A stretch of DNA of 64,000 bases from Mytilisepta virgata (taxonomy: Eukaryota; Mollusca; Bivalvia; Mytilida; Mytilidae). Below, in pieces: positions 57,462-64,000 of this stretch (its first letter is position 1; each line of letters opens with the position of its first letter). The notes under the pieces were generated by a model. That model was given only the letters and a program-made list of their open reading frames with translations. It searched no databases and had not been told where the DNA came from. The stretch spans positions 71,470,314 to 71,534,313 of the forward strand of contig CM051521.1 in assembly GCA_028015205.1 (NCBI GenBank), read 5' to 3'. The translations under genes and the position numbers were made by a program.

Positions 57462-58270
57462 GGTTTAATGTTGAAATATGTTCCCTGATGGTGGTAGTCC
57501 TGGCAGGAAGTTGATAAAATTGACCAGGAATAAGGTTGAACCTTAAATAAATGTAACAAAACCCGACCTCAAATTACACAAACCAATAACTCCTAAATAG
57601 AATTTGGGATTCCCTTCAAAATTTCAGGGTAGGTAGATCTCAACATGGCAAACATTTTTCAATTTACATTTCACTTCTATCTCAAATACTTTTGGAGATA
57701 AATGCAAAAATGTTAAAATTTTGAAAATTTGACAAAAAAAGGGCAATAACTCCTAAATTGGTTTTGGGATTTCCTTTAAAATTTCAGGGTATGTAGATCT
57801 CAACATGGCAAACATTTTTCGAATTTACATTTCACTTCTATCTCAAATAGTTTAGGAGATAAATGACAAAAGATGTTAAAATTTTGAAAATTTGACGAAA
57901 AAAGGGCAATAACTCCTAAATGGGTTTTTGAATTTCCTTCAAAATTTCAGGGTAGGTAGATCTTGTCATGCTGATCAATTTTTCCCCATGTCAGATTTTT
58001 GATATCTGTAACGGTTTTTGAGTTATTAGCAAAAAACAGCAATTTACCCCTATGTTCTATTTTTAGCAACTGTGATCATGTTTTTCATCGGATCAATATA
58101 AAATGAGGATCGTTTGTGGAGGATATGTCATATATCATTCCTATGAAGCCTCGATCCAATCTGCCTAGCCGTTTCAGAGGAGAAGATTTTTTATAAAGTT
58201 AACGACGGACGACGACGGACGACAAGTGATGGCAAAAGCTCACATGGCCTTTTAGGCCAGGTGAGCTGAA

Positions 58271-59480
58271 AACAACAACATTTACTTTTGAGTTGAATAT
58301 TATATTAATAAAATTATAATGTTCTTTCTGTTACTTTAATTTCTTTACTTTTCAGTTCCTGCAAGTAAAAAAAATCATACATAAGATATATATATATATG
58401 CACTTGTGAAATTAAGGAAATAAGAATTAAATTTTAGTTAGTATATATTAAATTTTCATACAAAACTGTTTAGAATTTAAAATATATGCATGATAAATCA
58501 AATATGTATATTCATACTGCAACTAATTGTTCTTTTTGAGCTGTCAAAATGCCATGTCACTTCCTGTATATAACTTTTTATTGTGACGTCACAAACCTAA
58601 CAGTAATTGTTTTGAAGTCACCAGGATGTTGGTTGATACAGGTCAAAATAGTTTTTTCTTACTTAAAATACTTCTTCTGAGATTCTACGTTGCAGTATAA
58701 AGACAATAATGTTGCACTGATGTGACCAAAACTTCGAAATACTAACTCTGCTCCAGCCATTGCAAATGTTCAGCAGAGCCTCGTATTTCCCAGGGTTCTA
58801 AGCCTTATTAATATATAAGTTTTATGTCAAGTCAGCGCAGTGATATAAAGATATAAAGTTGTCTTTATATATAAACAATACTAGTATAGTGTGAAAGTGT
58901 AGGAAATGAAGATGCATGGTTTCATCCATGATTGTACATAAATTGCCTGTAAAATGCAATGTTTTTTTTTTAAATAAGTTCTACAACTCATTAATTTCTT
59001 CTTCAAGATGTTAAATAGGGACCCATAAAGGAACCTATTAATTTCTTAGTTTATATAATTTATAACTTAAGTCAAGACAAAACGTATCAATCACTATCCT
59101 AAACCTCTGGCATGAAATAGAAGTTCCTCATAGTATTAGTTCCAAATGGAAGAAATATTCTTGAATATACAGTATTTGTTCCTAACGGAATAAAGGTCAT
59201 AGAATATTTGTTCCAACAGGAACAGATATTATGGCATTGTTCATAACAAAGTTTCCAGGGGAACTTCTGTTAGACGGAACAAATATACATTGACACCTCC
59301 AACTTTCATACAAATTCTTTGAAATTGTATATTTTAGAAAGAAGTATGACACATTCTGGCATAATTAAGATGTAACATCTTGAAATTCAGTATGCCTGAA
59401 TTCATTTATCATTTTAAATTTAAATATTTGAATAAGACTTTTTAGAAAGTAAATTGAAATTTTCAAGAATAAAACTGGGT
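58271..59480 (+). other. Downstream intron or intergenic DNA: nothing recognised
   Basis: AT-rich. A short block near 59110-59280 repeats a GGAACAAATA/TTCCAACAGGAAC-type pentamer motif (GGAAC/GTTCC), perhaps a remnant of a tandem array. No exon or element end identified. Confidence 0.4.
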
Positions 59481-59870
59481 TTAGTGAATTTATCCCTTTA
59501 ACCTACAGTACATTTTATTCATTTGACAAATTGTGGACACATTGTTTATATCAACTTCAGCAGATGTGTCCTTAGCGATAATTTCAAATCTCACCCTACT
59601 GCTCTGAAAAAGGAAATTATTATTAAATCAAAGAAAAACATCGCAAATGTGATAAGGCAATCCTTAAAGAATTCTTGGTTTGCGGTTTATTGACTGACTC
59701 ACAAAAAAAACCTACCTGCTCAAGATTTCTTTTCTTCATTTCCAAAATATTTTAGTTCTATTTTTGGGCCTTTCTCATAAAAAAATAATTCACCTACCTA
59801 CCTACATCAAAGTTGTGAGAAGGAAAACAGCAAACCAACAATTTTTTAAGAATGGCCTAATGAGAATTAT

Positions 59871-60068
59871 CTAATCAATTAGTATACCTAATCTCTGCAG
59901 CCTTCTCCTAGTGTCTATCTCTTTCAGTTTTTCAATTCTTTTGGTGTCATTTGCTATTTCCTATTTGGTTTTAGCATGGTAATCTCTAAATGTTTGCCAA
60001 AAGTTTATGAAGAACTCGAAATTGTCACTGCCATCAATGTTCAGTTTCTTTGTGTGCAGGCATGATCT
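59871..60068 (-). pseudogene. Possible last exon of an unknown minus-strand protein
   Basis: On the minus strand, after a good pyrimidine tract and TTCTAG acceptor, 66 codons read RSCLHTKKLNIDGSDNFEFF, INFWQTFRDYHAKTK, then an in-frame TAG, then EIANDTKRIEKLKEIDTRRR and LQRLGILID before a stop. Composition (charged, with aromatic residues spaced as in a helix) looks protein-like. I do not recognise the family. The internal TAG suggests a decayed gene or transposon fragment. A second small frame with an acceptor lies further down (59490-59603, SSRVRFEIIAKDTSAEVD). Confidence 0.28.
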
Positions 60069-60690
60069 CTAGAAAAGTGAGAGAAAAAAAAATTAAAAAA
60101 AAACAATTTACACTAATACAAGAAATAGGCAAGTTTTTTATACAAAGCTTTATGAAAATGTTGGTTTTTAGCCCCCAATAGTTGCTGATAAGCATACCAT
60201 TGGTGCTGCTGGAAAAAATGACCTTAAACTTCCAATTTCATTAAAGGCTTTCCGGAATTCTGTACCCATGTCAATAAAAAATGTGATTACTTTTACTTTT
60301 ATTGATATGAGATAATGCATTTAGATTATACATTGTACCAAGTTAAATATTTGAAATTGTAAAGTACTTAGATATAAGCAATTTGTACAATTATGCTAAG
60401 TTGATAAACTGAGATTGATTTTTTATGTTATCAGTAATTTTTGTAAATTTCCTTTGATACAAACATGGTGATAATTTCTTGATTAATTCAGTGTCATTTT
60501 TCTTTGTTCATCCTCGTCAATTTAATATGAAAAAGGCATACACAATGTAATCTGATTCAAACTTAGATACAGTTGATAAGCAAGCAAGGAAGAAAAGATG
60601 ATATAATATATGCCGATTCAAACTTACCTGTGTGCAAACATGCAATAACAGGTAAGCAAGCAGGGAGAATGTTAAAAGCATGTTTGATTT

Positions 60691-60753
60691 GTCACCAGTT
60701 GGATTCGAACCAACATCACCTAAAAGGTGGTACTACCATTATACTATGGAGAC
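60691..60753 (-). tRNA. tRNA-like sequence, shortened (63 bp)
   Basis: On the minus strand it starts GTCTCCA and ends TGGTGAC, pairing with one mismatch. TAGTATAATGG fits the polymerase III A box and GGTTCGAATCC fits the B box exactly; the T stem is GTTGG/CCAAC. The middle is too short: an anticodon arm of ACCAC-CTTTTAG-GTGAT would leave no variable loop, giving a possible TTT anticodon. It may be a tRNA pseudogene or a SINE head rather than a working tRNA. No intron is apparent. Confidence 0.45.
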
Positions 60754-61279
60754 TGTATTATACATTGATGTATTAGTAGATATGGCTAGTAAATTTTACA
60801 ACTAGCAGCTTCCAGTGGGAGGGCCTGAAAAATAAATATTCAGTCATTATCAAAACATCAAATTTTAATGATTATTTAAATACAACTAGAGATCATGTGT
60901 CTGTAAGACTTGGATGCCCTGTCCTCCTGTGCATAGAATTCTTAATATCCATTTGAAATGATAAATCCACAGTACCAAATTCTTATTCTGACACAAGGAT
61001 CCAAACACACAAATTTAATGGAGTAACTCAAGCATGAAATGTAGGTCATATGTACTTATCTGCCAGTGATCTGTGTTGAACTAAAGAAGATGATTGTAGT
61101 TTTCAATTAAAACTATGACAAACGTGGGATTTTCCAAATGTGAACTTCCCCTTTCTTAGCAGTAATAGTCCAAGGTCTCCAGACTTGGGGAATCTTTTCC
61201 TTGTACATATAATTTGTGGACTTTTCCCACTGTTTTGTTGCTTTTGTGAATATCCCCTAAAACTTTGTATTACATGTAC

Positions 61280-61425
61280 CAGGTAAAATATGAAGTATCA
61301 GGCTCTTGCCATATCCAACAGGCAGATTACATATCACATCTTCTCCCTTCAATATATGATTGATATCATCCATCTGCTTAGGTTTTAACTCAAACTTTAG
61401 TATATCCATTTTTATCTGAACCTGT
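61280..61425 (-). pseudogene. RecQ-like DEAD/DEAH helicase exon fragment
   Basis: On the minus strand, between an AG acceptor (at 61427-61426 or 61423-61422) and a G/GTACAT donor, the exon reads KMDILKFELKPKQMDDINHI, LKGEDVICNLPVGYGKSLIL and HILPG. The L-K-x-K-Q...I-L-x-G-x-D-V-I-x-x-L-P-x-G-x-G-K-S arrangement is the Q-motif and Walker A box of RecQ-like helicases, with the usual Thr of motif I replaced by Val (LPVGYGKS). Motifs II-VI are not found nearby. It may be one exon of a gene beyond this segment, or a transposon-borne fragment. It is antisense to the polycystin gene. Confidence 0.5.
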
Positions 61426-61677
61426 CTTGTAAAGAAAAAAGTCATTCTATATTGCAAGTTTGTCATTTATAAAATTATGCAACAAACATTATTTATGTTT
61501 ATTTGTGTAATATTGATAAAATAATTAAATTACTACATGTACATGTATTTTTCAGTTACCGTGCACCCATATAATTTTGGCAACTTTTTCTGAACAACTC
61601 TAGGCTTTATCTCATTTTCTACTTATAAATAAGAATATAATGAATGTCCTAAAAGTCAAAATAGATCCTAGTTTACA

Positions 61678-61754
61678 AACGAAACTTTCAGATACACTGT
61701 AATGTTACTATAGTTTAACTATAGTAACATTACAGTGTATCTGAAAGTTTCGTT
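61678..61754. repeat. 77-bp near-perfect palindrome
   Basis: The arms 61678-61715 and 61717-61754 are exact reverse complements of 38 bases with a single central T. The arm begins AACGAAACTTTCAGATACAC and ends ACTATAGTT. Outside it, similarity continues weakly with a 3-base offset (ACAAAC/GTTTGT). A cruciform or hairpin is possible. No coding content. Confidence 0.95.
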
Positions 61755-61759
61755 AAGTT

Positions 61760-63130
61760 TGTGAAGATGCTATATATCAGGAAAAGGATTACACACAGAA
61801 AATGGAGATTGGGTGTCTGTAAGACACGTTAGCCCCATCCTAATGCATAAAGAATTCCTAAAATACGTAGATACGGACAGACAAGAGTAAATCTATATAT
61901 GTAAATATGTTCCTTCCACATGAATGTGGGACATAAAAAGAAGGGAATATCTTCTCTTCAAAATATTGGAAGAATAAGAGTTCTTTCATTTTAATGAAAT
62001 ATTTGTAGATAAGATATTAAAAAATCTAACTGATTTTCATAAAAAAATTGTTTCTGGGACTTAATTTATTTGTAGGAGATTTTTTTTCGTATTAAATCAG
62101 TTTACAATTATCCAAATTTAAACTAGTGAGTTTTGTAGCCTTTTTTTCAGATAGTCCTTTTTTTCATTTTCTGTTTCGAAACAATGTACTTCTTTTTTTG
62201 TAAATACAAATTCTTCTTGCTTCATTTCTATATATTAAAATGACAATAGATGATTTTTTCAACTCAGTTTTAAAGGCAGGAGTGAAATGTGTTCACCACA
62301 AAGTATTAAGATTTTTGTAGCGAGTACTTTTTATAACGAATGTAAAAGATGTTTATCAACATAACATTAGCTAGAACTAAAGGCAATAAACATAGGAAAA
62401 ATATATAAGCTTAATTAATAATTATTCTATGTCATTAACAAATATTTGTGTGTCTTTAGTTTCTTGGCTATCACTCAGTCTTCAATTAATCATGAAAAGG
62501 CTTAGGTGCACAAACCTAGACCAGGGGACTGCATTGTTATATGAAAACTGACTTGGGACTAATTTTTTATTATGATATTCATGGAAAACCACTTGGTCAC
62601 ACTTTTTGTCACGATTTGTCCCAGAATTTGTTTAATTAGTTTTCAGGACTTATGATAATCATTTCATCTATACATTTGTGTACTTATCCTGCTTTACATG
62701 ATCGTGTGGTCTAATAACTGTTAGTAGTCTCATGTATGGTTATAAAACAATCTGTGAAGGTGTTTGTGAAGTTGAAAGCCTCCCCCTTTTTTCTTCCTTG
62801 ACCTTGGGCCACTTTACCCTTCGGTTGCCTTATTACATGTATTAAGATTCTACATATATAGATGTTGTTATCTTTTGTAAAGACCCGCTTAATTTTATGA
62901 ATTTATTTCACCTTAGTGTTTATCAAAATAATGTTTTTGAACCCTTCTTCGCAGACGTCTACAAGACACATGTGTACAAGTCCCACATGTATGTAAACAA
63001 AGAAGTCCGCCGAAGAGAGATTCAATTCAAGGAAATTTATGCATTATTATTCAATTTCACAAAACTTGAACCGAAAATATGCATAAGAAAGAAAGAAATA
63101 AACCACAATTTCTCATTTACAAGATAAAAT
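61760..63130 (+). other. Downstream sequence, nothing recognised
   Basis: AT-rich. The block GGGTGTCTGTAAGACACG at 61809 resembles ATGTGTCTGTAAGACTTGG at 60895, followed in both cases by GCATA(A)AGAATTC-type text: an old dispersed repeat. The open frame 62897-63127 was considered as a polycystin exon and rejected. Confidence 0.4.
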
Positions 63131-63149
63131 GTATTCCTGCAACGCGGAA

Positions 63150-63250
63150 GGTCACTTTTTACAAGATCTTGTAAAAGTGAGTATGGATGATGGCAAGGGT
63201 GAGAATCAGAGAACTTCGGGAATGTTCGGAGAGCCGAACCCTTGCGCCGG
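63150..63250. repeat. Palindrome and nested stem-loop
   Basis: TCACTTTTTACAAGA (63152-63166) faces TCTTGTAAAAGTGA (63167-63180), a palindrome with one extra T. Just beyond, GCAAGGG (63193-63199) can pair with CCCTTGC (63239-63245), and TTCGG-AGAG-CCGAA (63225-63238) forms an inner hairpin directly abutting the outer stem. The GC content is higher than in the surroundings. The function is unknown; it could be a repeat terminus. Confidence 0.5.
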
Positions 63251-64000
63251 AGGTTGATATTTTGCCTTTGATTGTCTTTATCTTATTGATTTATTTATTT
63301 TGTGCACATTTTTTATAGAGTAAGGGGCTGGATGGATTAAATCCATTTATACGGTTTGTAAATGTAAACAATAAAAGTTAAAAAAAAGATGAAAGAGAAT
63401 ATTATTGATATGTTAAATTCTTTAAATTTACAATAATTATTTCTTATATGTCTGAGTCCAATTTTTTTTTAATTTAAATTCGTTCATTTGGTAAAAGATA
63501 TATTTCCTTAAAGATCTACATATTGAAGGTAGAATTATTTATTAACATATAAAGACCAAGCCTGAATTACTTATTTAAATATATTGTTTTTTATAATATA
63601 ATATACTCTTCACATTAAATAAAACAATTATTGATATGGGCTCATCAATATTTCTTATTTAAGAAGCTGTTTAAATAGCTTCAGACATGTATACACATTG
63701 AAAGAAATTTCAAATACATGTATCATGATCACATTACCAACCACCTGTTGTTTTACAACTTTTAACAGGATGTTTATTTGACACCTGCTGACACAATTTG
63801 TCCTTTAAAACTAATTATCACCTGTCAATTTGAAAGATATAAACGTACATCAGCATTAAGAATTTCTGAAATCTGCAAGTAATGAAACTGCTTGAGTTGT
63901 TATATATGATAAAAGAAGAATTAATCGTCATATAATTACAAAGTCGTACTTTTTAAATAACTAAACGGTATTCAAATGAAATAATATTTTATAATGGAAT
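63251..64000 (+). other. Right edge, nothing recognised
   Basis: AT-rich sequence without genes or clear repeats. No exon with the phase needed to follow exon 8 of the polycystin gene was found here. Confidence 0.45.

Larger units (their letters stand above)
55985..58268 (-). mobile_element. AGCTCAC-family element, inverted, interrupted by a TIR transposon
   Basis: The + strand starts CAAGAGGCTCACCAGAGCC, TGTATCGCTGACCTGGAG, the exact reverse of the family's right end, and finishes ACAAGTGATGGCAAAAGCTC, ACATGGCC, GGCCAGGTGAGCT, the reverse of its head with an inverted GACGACGGAC run. Between them its modules follow, in reverse, the order of the copy at 13339-15547 (AACCCGACCTCAAATTACAC, GGCAATAACTCCTAAAT, TTTTTGAGTTATTAGC). 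A 1333-bp insertion (56129-57461) splits it. Confidence 0.82.

Noticed and set aside
58354..58390. Possible exon after CTTTTCAG at 58354
   Set aside because: In the phase required after exon 8 a stop appears within ten codons.
62940..63000. Possible next polycystin exon after TTCTTCGCAG, reading DVYKTHVYKSHMY
   Set aside because: The acceptor is good and the phase fits, but the peptide does not resemble the GAIN region and the only donor gives a tiny exon in a repeat-like text.

Overview
The window looks like nuclear DNA of a bivalve mollusc, probably a mytilid or a close relative. It is AT-rich, has spliced genes with long introns, and is packed with repeat families typical of bivalves. These include pearl/HINE-like elements with ~158-bp tandem cores and CCGT-type microsatellites, tRNA-headed SINEs, L1/Tx1-like and Jockey/CR1-like LINEs, and the 'AGCTCACCTGG' dispersed repeat. 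The species is inferred from remembered repeat types; no search was run.

One host gene is clear. A polycystin-1/REJ-type gene runs on the + strand and enters from the left edge. Eight exons can be placed (448-3078, 5507-5682, 12070-12240, 17583-17851, 19699-19854, 23468-23692, 35247-35375, 49358-49460). All have AG/GT borders and their phases agree, so one reading frame of 1286 complete codons crosses seven introns. The first visible exon is very large and carries about six and a half PKD repeats and the start of the REJ domain. Exons 2-5 complete the REJ domain. Exons 6-8 encode the linker and the helical region before the GAIN/GPS part. The signal peptide, GPS, PLAT and membrane segments lie outside the window.

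The introns, up to 14 kb, are repeat deposits. 3.1-12 kb: copies of the AGCTCAC family, a 193-bp tandem duplication and an old SINE. 13.3-15.5 kb: a nearly complete AGCTCAC element. 20.8-26 kb: a head-to-tail series of pearl/HINE-like elements plus an inverted copy on the other side of exon 6. 27-35 kb: more AGCTCAC copies, hammerhead-ribozyme-like repeats and a SINE with target duplication. 36-43 kb: a tandem element, then a decayed minus-strand LINE (ORF1 and endonuclease/RT) broken by a MITE and another repeat. 43.6-49 kb: hammerhead-like repeats, a gag-like fragment and a SINE with a perfect 10-bp target duplication. After exon 8: a duplicated ~0.86-kb block, a LINE with an RNase H domain, a CATATG-rich foldback, an inverted AGCTCAC element split by a 1.33-kb TIR transposon with a 9-bp duplication, a minus-strand helicase-like exon fragment, a shortened tRNA-like sequence and a 77-bp palindrome.

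The host exons form one gene; the rest is largely selfish DNA. The most interesting signals are self-cleaving-ribozyme-like repeats in several intronic copies, inverted elements that could fold exon 6 into an RNA loop, and a small TIR element that may carry a captured gene fragment.
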